A stretch of DNA of 27,610 bases, taken from the NCBI GenBank assembly GCA_015065205.1, contig SVQS01000007.1:1-27610 (forward strand), written 5' to 3'. The notes below the pieces were generated by a model, which saw only the letters and a program-made list of their open reading frames with translations, had not been told where the DNA came from and searched no databases. Positions 1 through 7,641 of this stretch are shown here, in pieces (position 1 is the first letter of the stretch; every line of letters begins with the position of its first letter). Origin of the DNA: Oscillospiraceae bacterium. Its GTDB lineage: Bacteria; Bacillota; Clostridia; Oscillospirales; CAG-272. The translations under genes and the position numbers were made by a program.

Positions 1-62
1 AAGTCACAATCCCTCCGTCATTTTCTCGCGAAAATGCCACCTCCCTTTACACAAGGGAGGCT
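1..62. repeat. Truncated half of a dyad intergenic element
   Basis: On the minus strand this reads as CCTCCC, a short loop and GGGAGG, then GTGG, a CATTTTC-GCGA-GAAAATG hairpin and a GACGGAGGGA flank. It is the same architecture and nearly the same sequence as the left arm of the element at 7316-7533. Only one arm lies in the window; the rest would be to the left. It contains no plausible coding sequence. Confidence 0.7.
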
Positions 63-128
63 TGAAGTAAATGCACTTTGGTAATTTTAACGAAGGGTCT
101 TTTTAAGGGATACTTTGTCAGTAATCTA

Positions 129-160
129 ACGGGAAAATCAAACGATTTTTCCGTCTTTTT
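129..160 (+). terminator. Hairpin followed by a T run
   Basis: ACGGGAAAATC pairs with GATTTTTCCGT (one G-T wobble) around an AAAC loop, followed by CTTTTT on the plus strand. The polarity suits transcription entering from a plus-strand gene left of the window, converging on the minus-strand operon that ends at 174. The minus-strand side has no good T run after the stem. Confidence 0.5.
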
Positions 161-173
161 ATTGTTTAACCAA

Positions 174-1220
174 TTATACCTTCCCCCAAACAGCCCTTAA
201 TATTGCATATAGTACATCACACTCTGTTGCGTATTTTTTGCGGTAGTTCGGTTCTTTGCCAGACACCTGTTTGAATGCTTTTAAGGCGCTTTTGGGAATT
301 TGATTGAATATCACATTTCGATCCAGCATATCAGCAAGGACTTCGTATGTACCGTTGTGCTGCTGTATCCAATCGGGAACACCGGTAACAGAACCAAGCC
401 AAAATGCAAATTGGAAGTTGTAGGAGCTGTTGATGATACCGACAATCTGTTCCTCGGTCAAGGGCTTCAACGCTTGCCAATTATAGTTGAACGGACCGAC
501 AAATCCACCGCCGAATTCCGACGGCTTTTTGAATGTGATATATTCGTCAACGTCCTTCATAATTTCGTAGGCGTGTTTGATTGCCGCCTTTGCGATTTTC
601 ATATTGTCATCGGTACGCCAGCCCTGCGTAGCGGCAAGGATGCCGATATGGTTTGCACCGGGGAATTTGGCGTGAGGCTTGTAGTAACGCTCGTTCTTGC
701 CCCTGATAGAAAAATCGTCAACCGAGTTATACTCCAAGACCGCCGCCAGATGCTCAAAAGCCAAAGACAATTCTTCCGCATAAACGGGAATATCCTCGGG
801 GGCCTTTGTCATAGCGAGGATGTTGGCAACGATGGCACGATCGCCACCGCGCCCCTCAGCATCCAATGCCACACCGCCGCGAAACCAATTCTTGTGTGTC
901 GATGCGATTTCGGGTGTCAACAACGCAGTGACCGCCTTTTGAATCGCAGGATGACTTGCTTCAACGCCCAAATTCAAAAGGCTACCGATATGACAGTCCA
1001 TACCGTCAATGCCATGAAGCTCATGCCCGAACCATCCGTCGGGGTGCTGTGCGGACAAGTGCTTTTGGGTATTTGTTTGCGCCAAAATCTCGTTCTGAAG
1101 TGCCACCATAAAAGGCTCGTTCATGGGGACGTTAAGCATATCCCGATGTACCAAATACTTTATGCTCGGACAAGCGTATTCAAGGAGAAAATCTATTTGT
1201 TTTTGAAAGGTGTATGCCAT
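174..1220 (-). CDS. Alpha/alpha-toroid-like protein, paralogue of the 2491-3564 product
   Basis: A 348-residue soluble protein of unknown function. Its N-terminus (MAYTFQKQIDFLLE, then PSI) closely matches the protein at 2491-3564. Both carry a Q..(D/E)GW.G segment near residues 58-66 and a WRT(D/E)DN segment in the middle. The helical make-up and the QxxDG-type motifs recall the alpha/alpha toroid (terpene cyclase/prenyltransferase-like) fold, but I see no catalytic DxDD motif, so enzymatic cyclase activity should not be assumed. It is the last gene of a five-gene minus-strand operon and starts 3 bases after the stop of the preceding gene, with a TGGAG site inside that gene's 3' end. The fold is an inference; the paralogy is visible. 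Confidence 0.85.
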   Translation of the reverse strand: MAYTFQKQIDFLLEYACPSIKYLVHRDMLNVPMNEPFMVALQNEILAQTNTQKHLSAQHPDGWFGHELHGIDGMDCHIGSLLNLGVEASHPAIQKAVTALLTPEIASTHKNWFRGGVALDAEGRGGDRAIVANILAMTKAPEDIPVYAEELSLAFEHLAAVLEYNSVDDFSIRGKNERYYKPHAKFPGANHIGILAATQGWRTDDNMKIAKAAIKHAYEIMKDVDEYITFKKPSEFGGGFVGPFNYNWQALKPLTEEQIVGIINSSYNFQFAFWLGSVTGVPDWIQQHNGTYEVLADMLDRNVIFNQIPKSALKAFKQVSGKEPNYRKKYATECDVLYAILRAVWGKV

Positions 1221-1223
1221 ATG

Positions 1224-2150
1224 TTAGGCTCCAGTTCGTTGTTTTTCTATCCTGTCAAGGTTAAGCAAAATCTTCGCTCTCTTAACGGTAATATATCCCG
1301 TCCAATTCTTCGTTACTTGCCTTGAAACATCGTTATCAACACCCCAAGAGAAGTTTGGAGTCCAAACGCCCTGCTCGTTGATGTTATCAAGCCAAAAGTC
1401 TATCGTTTGTTCAATACCGTGACCGACCGTGCCATACCAAGCAGAATTTGGATAGGACACGTAATCAAGAGGTGTGAAATAGTAACTGTTGTATTTGCTT
1501 ACATCGAAGCAAGTGTTTTCAAGGATTCTTCTTCGCATAGCCACCATCACATCATCTGTAACAAGCGGAGAGTTTATGGCAATGAGTTGCTCTACCAATG
1601 CCTGAATGTTTAGTGTATCGTGATCTCCGCAGAAGTCGGTTGAAAGAAGAAGTGCCAAGCAATCTTTAGCAATCTTATATCCAAGCTCCTTTTGGCTATC
1701 CGTTCCGTATCGGATAAATGCAGAAGCAACAACAGCACACGGATTGGGATTGAATACAGTACAAGGAGCATAATTCCACCACGGTGCGTGAGGATAGTCC
1801 ATTGCTTCTTTCGGGCAATCTTCCCAATACTTCGGAATGTCTTGCACGGTATTTTCAAAATAGGAAAGGATACGTTTCATCCATTCGGAATTAAAGTCAA
1901 GTCCGTATTCGTAGGCTTGGAATATAGCTTCTGCCGTTGGGATAGCCGCAGACAAGGGACATAGCACGTCTGCTTCAAAGCCGCTACCCATACCACCGTC
2001 AGCGTTCTGATATTTCAGCATTTCTTCAACGATGGCATCCTTGCAGCCGCCGTTAAAGAGATAATTCCACTTTGCAAGATCGTATGGACGAGCGTTATCT
2101 TGCATCCATTTATCCATTTTCATTAGTTGTGGTTTGGTTAGATTTCTCAT
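1224..2150 (-). CDS. Alpha/alpha-toroid-like protein with QNADGG motif
   Basis: A 308-residue protein with no signal peptide or membrane segment. Residues about 45-60 hold YQNADGGMGSGFEAD, a motif resembling the QW/QxDGG turns of alpha/alpha-toroid proteins (squalene cyclase/prenyltransferase superfamily). A PxSAAIPTAEA stretch follows, typical of such helical barrels. It is distant from the two paralogues on either side of it in the operon, yet has the same sort of fold signature. The start is supported by GAGG nine bases upstream of the ATG. It lies 18 bases after the DUF3795 gene and 3 bases before the next gene, so it is surely co-transcribed. The substrate is unknown; a carbohydrate or peptide ligand is only a guess from the glycosidase-like operon partner. 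Confidence 0.85.
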   Translation of the reverse strand: MRNLTKPQLMKMDKWMQDNARPYDLAKWNYLFNGGCKDAIVEEMLKYQNADGGMGSGFEADVLCPLSAAIPTAEAIFQAYEYGLDFNSEWMKRILSYFENTVQDIPKYWEDCPKEAMDYPHAPWWNYAPCTVFNPNPCAVVASAFIRYGTDSQKELGYKIAKDCLALLLSTDFCGDHDTLNIQALVEQLIAINSPLVTDDVMVAMRRRILENTCFDVSKYNSYYFTPLDYVSYPNSAWYGTVGHGIEQTIDFWLDNINEQGVWTPNFSWGVDNDVSRQVTKNWTGYITVKRAKILLNLDRIEKQRTGA

Positions 2151-2168
2151 AACATTATTCCTCTGTGG

Positions 2169-2501
2169 TCAATTGATCTGATTGCATTTGTTAACGTACT
2201 TTTTTTGATAGTCGTGGATTTGTTTGCAAGGATATTTAGAACAATTGACACATATTTCAACATTCTTCTCCTTACAACATTTTATAAACGGACATTCCTT
2301 GCACAAATATAATATATCTTCCGATCGACCCCCGAGACAATAAATATCTTTAAGCGGAATATCTATCCCAAACTCGGTTTTATAAAAGCGCTGTGATTGC
2401 TTGCGTAATTCTTCATCGTTTCTGATAGTTGTAAGATATGTAAGGCAACGGGCACAATCATGACCGCAATAGCAAATTGATTTTTGATAGTCAAAGCTCA
2501 T
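2169..2501 (-). CDS. DUF3795-family cysteine-rich protein
   Basis: A 110-residue small protein with an N-terminal CGHDCARC motif (residues about 12-19) and later CKECPFIKCC and CVNCSKYPC clusters, the pattern of DUF3795 proteins. The cysteine spacing suggests zinc or Fe-S binding, but the family has no established function. The start is well supported: GGAGG lies 4 bases before the ATG. The first 11 bases overlap the end of the upstream toroid-like gene (ATG inside its last codons), indicating translational coupling. It sits inside a carbohydrate-like operon, which says little about its own role. Confidence 0.85.
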   Translation of the reverse strand: MSFDYQKSICYCGHDCARCLTYLTTIRNDEELRKQSQRFYKTEFGIDIPLKDIYCLGGRSEDILYLCKECPFIKCCKEKNVEICVNCSKYPCKQIHDYQKKYVNKCNQIN

Positions 2502-3564
2502 GTTTACCTCCGTTGGCGTAGTACAGTATCAGTAGTGCTCGGAACGTGATATCACACAGTTTTCTTGTATCGGTTTTCCAATCGACCTCAAGCTGTTGAC
2601 CGCCGTAGGTGCTGATGCCTTTTAGTTGATTCTCATCAACGTTGGCTCGACAAATACCGTTTTCGTCAATGGCATTGGCGAGAAGATCTACTTCCGCTTG
2701 TAGTTCGGGGATATAGGTTGCAAGACCGCAACGGCAGAGCCATTCTACACGGTCAAGGTAGGTATAGTGAATACCATCCTTGTCATGGCCGAGTGCGTAT
2801 CCCTCTTTGAGACAACCTACCGTTCCAAGAACGTATCCTACCCAACTGTCGCCGCCGACTTGACATTCGGGGCGATAGGTACGCATCAGCTTTTTCACAG
2901 CTTCTGCAAGCATTTTGACATTATCCTCGGTTCTCCATGAGGTCGTATGTGCCAAAATGTCAAGATGATAATAGCAGGGCCATTTTTCGTAATCGTTGAA
3001 AACGCGCTTTCCCTTGCCGCTGACCTTTCTGATACGCGTAATATTCAAAATGGAATCCACTTCAAGCACTCGCTTGAAGGAGTCCAAAGCCAACTGTATC
3101 TGCGGTTTGATATCTATGATATCGTCATATCCGGCACGTGCGATACATGCGCAACGAATCAGATTCTGACCGTTGGCTGCATAGCGGAACTCGTCATAAT
3201 ATTTGCCTTTTGTGCGATAACAAAGGTCGGTCAGCTCGGTTGTAACAAAGGCATCCATAGCACGTTTCAGTACGGGATCGTCCTTGCCCACCGCCTTTTC
3301 TGCAAGCCACTTTATGCCGACCTCTTGGTTCTCGTAAGGTCCGGCATCTTTGTTCGGTCCGTGAAAGCCGTTGCCGAGCCAACCGTTTTCCTTTTGACAG
3401 TTTGCAATGAGTTTGTATATGGGTTCTTTTTTGATCTGAGCGATCAGTTTCGCTTCTTCCTCTGCGGTGATGTTTCCGAGAACCTCTTTCTTTACACGGA
3501 GACGGATAGAGGGATTGGCGTTTTCAAGTAAGAAATCTATTGATTTTTGAAAGTTATATGCCAT
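2491..3564 (-). CDS. Alpha/alpha-toroid-like protein, paralogue of the 174-1220 product
   Basis: A 357-residue protein sharing the MAY.FQK.IDFLLE start, a GW.G segment and the TxxWRTEDN segment with the protein encoded at 174-1220, so the two are tandem paralogues split by two other genes. A KENGWLGNGFHG stretch (about residues 58-69) resembles toroid QW-type turns. No signal peptide or membrane helix is visible. RBS AAAGGAG precedes the ATG by seven bases. The gene begins 36 bases after the glycosidase-like gene. Function unknown; the pairing of two paralogues with a large glycosidase-like protein hints at joint action on one substrate, which is inference. Confidence 0.85.
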   Translation of the reverse strand: MAYNFQKSIDFLLENANPSIRLRVKKEVLGNITAEEEAKLIAQIKKEPIYKLIANCQKENGWLGNGFHGPNKDAGPYENQEVGIKWLAEKAVGKDDPVLKRAMDAFVTTELTDLCYRTKGKYYDEFRYAANGQNLIRCACIARAGYDDIIDIKPQIQLALDSFKRVLEVDSILNITRIRKVSGKGKRVFNDYEKWPCYYHLDILAHTTSWRTEDNVKMLAEAVKKLMRTYRPECQVGGDSWVGYVLGTVGCLKEGYALGHDKDGIHYTYLDRVEWLCRCGLATYIPELQAEVDLLANAIDENGICRANVDENQLKGISTYGGQQLEVDWKTDTRKLCDITFRALLILYYANGGKHEL

Positions 3565-3600
3565 AAATCAAACTCCTTTATTCGAGTAAAGCGTAGGAGT

Positions 3601-5775
3601 TTATTCTTCAATCAATTTCGCATTCTTGAATGCGGCAATAATGGTTTCGCGGTCGAGCGTAGTGGAGAGGTAATGGCGGTCGTTCACCGTCAGCACGGTG
3701 TTGCCGTCAGCCTCGGTCAGGGGGAGCTTCTCGCCGCCGAGCTCGTCCTCGTAAGTGAGGGCAGAGGTGGGGAGGGGCAGGGAGAGCTTGCCCTCGCCCT
3801 TGGTGTGCCACAGAACGATGTAGTTTTTGTTTCTACGGGTGAAGACGTATGCGCTCATTGGCGCATTTTCGCCGCCCGCGCCTTTGATGCAATCGTAAGG
3901 TGTGAGCTCGTATTCGCCCTCTTCGTTAATGAGCAGAATGTGCTCTTGCGCGGTGTTGCGCAAAGCCATTTTTTGCTCGGGGGTGATGAATTTTTTAACG
4001 CGTGCTTCTTCCCAACGGCGCATGACCTCAAAGTTATCCTTGGTGCGCGGATGTGCCGCGATCACGCTAAGGTCTGAGAGGCGAATGGTTGCAGGGCAGT
4101 CCCAAGCGTAGGAGAGCGCGTTGCCGTATTCGTACATATCGGGCATCATCTCGTTGTAGTAGAGCCACCAACCAAAGTTGAGGCGGGTGAAGTCCTGTGC
4201 CATACGGGGCGCTTCCTCAAAGGGATACTCAACGATCTTTTCTTTAAAGATGGGCGCAGGGAATACGTCAAAGGCATTTCCGCCGCTGATGTAGTGCCAA
4301 CCAAAGTGCGTTTTTGCCGCACCCTCGCAAAACAGAGGTTGATTGTTCAATTTTTTCAGCACACGGTACTGTGCGTTGGAAACGTGGAAATCGAAGGGGG
4401 GATTGACGCCCTCGGAGCCGTCAAAATAGAGGAATTCAAAGCCCGCGTTGTAGCATTCGGCAAGCTTGTCGGCAATTTCATCCTGAATGTCGGAGTTTTG
4501 GTCAAGATAGAAGCTTGCGGCGGTAAATTCGCAAAAGTCCATAACACCGCCGATTTGCCCGAGCTCGTGGGGAACGATATTGGTTTTGAATGCACCGCGT
4601 TCGACACCCGTGAAGCAGTAGGGGTATTCGGTGGAAAAGCTCTCGTAGGTGACAAGCTCACCTCCAAAGCGAAGGATGCGGCATTTATCCCACATAGGTG
4701 CGTTTTGCGGGTTTTCTTCTACGTAGATGGTGGTGTCGTCAAGACCGAGGGGACGGGAGAGCGTGAAATGTTCCTTTAGGCGCAAACGGTGGTCGCAAAC
4801 GGGAGTGACGTATTTGCTCCAAATGCCGATATGTGTGTGCAAAACGTGGAAACCGGGGGTAATGCCTGCGGATTTGATCTTTTCAAGCATCTTCTTAAGA
4901 CCTTCCACGCCGCCCTCATAGCAATCTTGGTATTCGTAGTTGCCTATCCAGCCCTCGCCGCCTTTTTCTTTAAAGATGGCAGGGTAGTAGATGAGCATAT
5001 AGCGCAGACCGCATTGCTTTGCGTATTCAATATTTTGATCCACGTTGGTGGGGTTGATGTGCATTGTCCAATAGAGGGAACGGTTAATGTAATCTGCACG
5101 ACGTCCAGCCACACCGCGGGGCAGATTAAAGTCGATCTCCATTGTTTCAATGCAATCAAGGAGCTTGTCAGCCTCGCAAACCATCAAAGCCGCGGTCGTG
5201 CCCTTCATTTTGACTGCGCGAACAGCATCTGCCGTTAAAATCATCGCGCCCTTTTGCTCGTGCGCGTCGATGCTTTCATAAGGAGACGTACCGAGTACGT
5301 TGATGGCTACCTTATCATCGGATACAACATTGAGCCAGTTGCCGAATTTTGTTCTCTTGCGAATGGGGAGCTGAACGAGGCGGAAGGATGCCACAGGGGG
5401 ACGGTCCATCCACAGGTTGCCAAATGCCGCGTCATCCATTGGGAAGTCGACGAGCTCGAAGGTGACGTAATCGTCGCGTTCCACAACGCGAACAGATGCT
5501 TTGAAGCGTACCAACTCAAAGCTGATGATGAGCAGATCGCCCTCGCACTCCACGTGCGTAGCACCAAAGGTCATACGCTTGTTGGGGTGGGCGAGCTTGA
5601 TTTCGTTATTAAAAGGACGTTCCTCGGTAAGAGAGAACATCGGTACAAGTTCATTTGTATCAAGACATTCCTCGCCGCTCGCAAGAGAGATAAGGCTTTC
5701 GGCATAGCCGTTCTCATTCAGCGTCAGGCGCAGGCGCTTATTTTCAATGATGATGGAATTTGACTGCTTTCTCAT
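3601..5775 (-). CDS. Putative glycoside-hydrolase-like protein (beta-sandwich plus TIM-barrel type)
   Basis: A 724-residue cytosolic protein with no signal peptide. Residues 1-220 look like an N-terminal beta-sandwich (pattern IIIENKRLRLTLNENG...SL...SGEE), as seen before many glycosidase barrels. From about 235 a barrel-like region follows, with MHINPTN, a GFHVLHTH segment (308-315), FLYFDGSEG (448-456) and FCEGAAKT (482-489). D452 and E484 sit at strand ends where catalytic acids usually lie. The last ~100 residues look like a C-terminal beta domain. I cannot assign a CAZy family, so polysaccharide or glycoside cleavage is an inference. It is the first gene of the five-gene operon, with GGAGG upstream of the ATG and an extended -10 promoter at 5811-5819. 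Confidence 0.8.
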   Translation of the reverse strand: MRKQSNSIIIENKRLRLTLNENGYAESLISLASGEECLDTNELVPMFSLTEERPFNNEIKLAHPNKRMTFGATHVECEGDLLIISFELVRFKASVRVVERDDYVTFELVDFPMDDAAFGNLWMDRPPVASFRLVQLPIRKRTKFGNWLNVVSDDKVAINVLGTSPYESIDAHEQKGAMILTADAVRAVKMKGTTAALMVCEADKLLDCIETMEIDFNLPRGVAGRRADYINRSLYWTMHINPTNVDQNIEYAKQCGLRYMLIYYPAIFKEKGGEGWIGNYEYQDCYEGGVEGLKKMLEKIKSAGITPGFHVLHTHIGIWSKYVTPVCDHRLRLKEHFTLSRPLGLDDTTIYVEENPQNAPMWDKCRILRFGGELVTYESFSTEYPYCFTGVERGAFKTNIVPHELGQIGGVMDFCEFTAASFYLDQNSDIQDEIADKLAECYNAGFEFLYFDGSEGVNPPFDFHVSNAQYRVLKKLNNQPLFCEGAAKTHFGWHYISGGNAFDVFPAPIFKEKIVEYPFEEAPRMAQDFTRLNFGWWLYYNEMMPDMYEYGNALSYAWDCPATIRLSDLSVIAAHPRTKDNFEVMRRWEEARVKKFITPEQKMALRNTAQEHILLINEEGEYELTPYDCIKGAGGENAPMSAYVFTRRNKNYIVLWHTKGEGKLSLPLPTSALTYEDELGGEKLPLTEADGNTVLTVNDRHYLSTTLDRETIIAAFKNAKLIEE

Positions 5776-5810
5776 AAGAAAAATCCTCCTCTGTGAGTTC
5801 CATTGCCACC

Positions 5811-5819
5811 ATTATAGCA
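5811..5819 (-). promoter_or_regulatory. Extended -10 promoter for the five-gene operon
   Basis: The minus strand shows TGC directly followed by TATAAT, an extended -10 element, about 35 bases upstream of the ATG at 5775. No good -35 hexamer exists at 16-18 bases, as is usual for TGn promoters. A GAGGAGG ribosome site lies between it and the gene. Confidence 0.65.
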
Positions 5820-5886
5820 AAACTTTCCTTTTCGTTTGTGAACAATGCGTAAAGAAAAGCAAAAAACAGAGTTTCTCACCCGATAT

Positions 5887-6015
5887 TTTCCCCTCTCCGT
5901 CCGCATCGCTTGCGATGCTTGACATCATCTCCCAAGGGAGAGGCTTTTCGCCGGGAGACGAAAGATGAAAGGCTCTCCTCGGGGAGAGCTCCCGCGAAAC
6001 GCGGGTGAGAGGGGG
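5887..6015. repeat. Dyad intergenic element with variable inner hairpins
   Basis: The ends are inverted: CCCCTCTC near 5890 and GAGAGGGG near 6007. Each arm carries an inner hairpin of its own (GCATCGC-TT-GCGATGC on the left, CCCGCG-AAA-CGCGGG on the right) and a second CTCCC..GGGAG stem. The same layout with other stem sequences recurs at 7316, 15281 and 24500. It fills most of the 365-base divergent gap between 5775 and 6141. No gene is seen here. Confidence 0.7.
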
Positions 6016-6056
6016 CATAAATTCTTTATAGTGAGAGGGGGCATAAATTCTTTATA
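6005..6056. repeat. Perfect 26-bp tandem duplication
   Basis: Positions 6005-6030 and 6031-6056 are identical (beginning GTGAGAGGGGGCATAA and ending TTTATA). The first copy contains the right end of the dyad element; the second copy ends 5 bases before the -35 box of the ZIP promoter. Confidence 0.95.
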
Positions 6057-6061
6057 CTATC

Positions 6062-6090
6062 TTGACATTTTTCTTTCTATGTGTTACAAT
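6062..6090 (+). promoter_or_regulatory. Sigma-A promoter for the ZIP transporter gene
   Basis: TTGACA (6062-6067), a 17-base spacer, then TACAAT (6085-6090): a consensus -35 and a 5/6 -10. It gives a leader of about 45 bases before the ATG at 6141. Confidence 0.85.
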
Positions 6091-6140
6091 ATTTTGAACG
6101 CGTGCGCGCGTTTACTTCTTGAATAATAGGAGACGCTTTT

Positions 6141-6896
6141 ATGCAACTTGTATTACTCACCGCTCTTGGTGTTGGCGGAGCCACCGCCATTGGCGCATTG
6201 TTGGGCTTTTTGATTAAGAAGCCCTCTCATAAAATGAACGACCTGATCCTTTCCTTTGCCGCAGGTGTTATGTTGGCGGCGGCTGTGATGGGATTGATCT
6301 TGCCCGCCGTTGAATACGGTGGAAAGTGGGGACTGCCCATTACCGTTGTTGGCATTTTTGTGGGTGCGATTTGCTTGAACCTGATAGACAAGCTTACCCC
6401 TCACTTGCACCGCTTGGCGGGTGTTGAGCAAGAGGAACACCCCGAAAAGGCCAAAAGTCTCAACAAAGTGCTCTTGTTTGTCATTGCCATCGGTATTCAC
6501 AACCTGCCCGAAGGCCTTGCGGCAGGCGTTAGCTTTGGTACCGAGAACGTAGCACAGGCCATGGCAGTTGCCATTGGTATCGCGCTCCAGAACATTCCCG
6601 AGGGAATGATCATCATCGCGCCTCTGCTCTCGGCAGGAATGAGCCGCGGACGCACGCTCGCCATCGCGCTCCTGACAGGCGCTATCGAGGTTGTCGGAAC
6701 GCTCATCGGCTATTTTGCAGTCAGCATTTCCACAGCGGTTCTGCCTTTCTTCTTGGCATTTGCAGGCGGCATTATGCTCTATATCATCAGCGACGAAATG
6801 CTTCTTGAAACCCACCACGACAACGAGCGCGGCGCAACCTACGCCCTGCTCATCGGCTTCTGCCTGATGCTTGTGGTTGACGTTTTATTGGGGTAA
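6141..6896 (+). CDS. ZIP family divalent metal transporter (GufA/ZupT type)
   Basis: A 251-residue integral membrane protein with about eight hydrophobic segments. The diagnostic ZIP motifs are present: HNLPEGLAAG (H120, N121, E124) in one transmembrane helix and LQNIPEGM (Q150, N151, E154) in the next, which form the binuclear metal site. A cytosolic loop around residues 87-103 carries three histidines and several acids, usual for metal-binding loops in ZIPs. It should import Zn2+, Mn2+ or Fe2+ into the cytosol; the exact ion cannot be read from sequence. RBS AGGAG sits eight bases before the ATG and a near-consensus promoter lies at 6062-6090. A DUF559 gene follows after three bases, so the two are one transcript. 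Confidence 0.95.
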   Translation: MQLVLLTALGVGGATAIGALLGFLIKKPSHKMNDLILSFAAGVMLAAAVMGLILPAVEYGGKWGLPITVVGIFVGAICLNLIDKLTPHLHRLAGVEQEEHPEKAKSLNKVLLFVIAIGIHNLPEGLAAGVSFGTENVAQAMAVAIGIALQNIPEGMIIIAPLLSAGMSRGRTLAIALLTGAIEVVGTLIGYFAVSISTAVLPFFLAFAGGIMLYIISDEMLLETHHDNERGATYALLIGFCLMLVVDVLLG

Positions 6897-6899
6897 AGC

Positions 6900-7274
6900 A
6901 TGTCTCTTGATTATAACAAAAAGAATATTGTTCTCGCAAAGAATTTGCGAAACAACGCTACACCGGAAGAAAATCACTTGTGGTATGATTTTTTATCTAA
7001 ATATACTCCGCGATTTCAACGACAGAAGGTAATTGACAATTTTATTGCTGATTTTTATTGTCACAAAGCAAAGCTTGTGATTGAAATAGACGGTTCACAG
7101 CACCGTACGAACGAAGGTAAAGTCAAAGACGAATTTCGCACAGAAATCCTTGAGGGATATGATTTGAAAATCATACGCTTTACCAATCAACAAGTTCAAA
7201 ACGAATTTTACAATATTTGTGAATATATCGACGAGGTAACGCAAATGTTGCTCAAAGAGGAAGCAGAACGGTGA
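6900..7274 (+). CDS. DUF559 endonuclease-like protein
   Basis: A 124-residue protein of the DUF559 family, related to Vsr-type very-short-patch-repair nucleases and the PD-(D/E)xK fold. It has the family landmarks: LRNNATPEE (16-24), FQRQKVI (39-45), then D51 in FIADFYC and the E62-I-D64-G-x-x-H68 motif, giving the D...ExD metal-binding pattern. The full family length is present. It starts three bases after the ZIP stop codon with GGGG just upstream, so it is translationally coupled. Its DNA substrate and its link to metal transport are unknown; such genes are often scattered next to unrelated genes in Clostridia. Confidence 0.85.
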   Translation: MSLDYNKKNIVLAKNLRNNATPEENHLWYDFLSKYTPRFQRQKVIDNFIADFYCHKAKLVIEIDGSQHRTNEGKVKDEFRTEILEGYDLKIIRFTNQQVQNEFYNICEYIDEVTQMLLKEEAER

Positions 7275-7315
7275 AGGATTAAGGAGCTGTTTTTCCGCAT
7301 TCGGGCAGAACATAA

Positions 7316-7533
7316 TAAGCCTCCCTCTGGGAGGGAGGTGGCATTTTCGCAAGAAAATGACGGAAGGAGCCCGCGGTATTAGCGCATACAACTCGCCACA
7401 AAAAGAGTGCGATACTTTTGTACACGCAAGCTCCTTCAGTCTCGCATAGCCGCGAACCCCCAAAGTTCGCAAGCTCACTTCGGGGAACCCCGACCGCTCG
7501 ACAGCTCCCTCCCGGAGGGAGCCTTGATTTAGC
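7316..7533. repeat. Large dyad intergenic element
   Basis: The left arm has CTCCCTC-TGG-GAGGGAG, then GTGG, CATTTTC-GCAA-GAAAATG and GACGGAAGGAGCC. The right arm ends CTCCCTCCCGGAGGGAGCC. Inside the right arm are two extra perfect hairpins, GCGAAC/GTTCGC (7452-7470) and CGGGG-AA-CCCCG (7481-7492). The ends match the element at 24500-24629 while the inner stems differ. It occupies most of the 367-base gap 7275-7641; the remainder holds the ribosome site of the next gene and no clear promoter. Confidence 0.75.
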
Positions 7534-7641
7534 GAGCAGGCTAACTTTTTGTTTAAAATATATTTTTCAAAGTCAAGTGATATGTACACCGAGATTTCCG
7601 TTTATTGTAGTAGAGAACTTTAAAAAAGAAAAGGAGGTTCT

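Noticed and set aside
300..1325. Long plus-strand reading frame (341 residues) over the first toroid-like gene
   Set aside because: It is antisense to a gene with a clear paralogue, operon spacing and ribosome site, and its product resembles nothing.
7095..7589. 164-residue minus-strand frame over the dyad element at 7316
   Set aside because: It lies mostly in repeat DNA and antisense to the DUF559 gene; no ribosome site.
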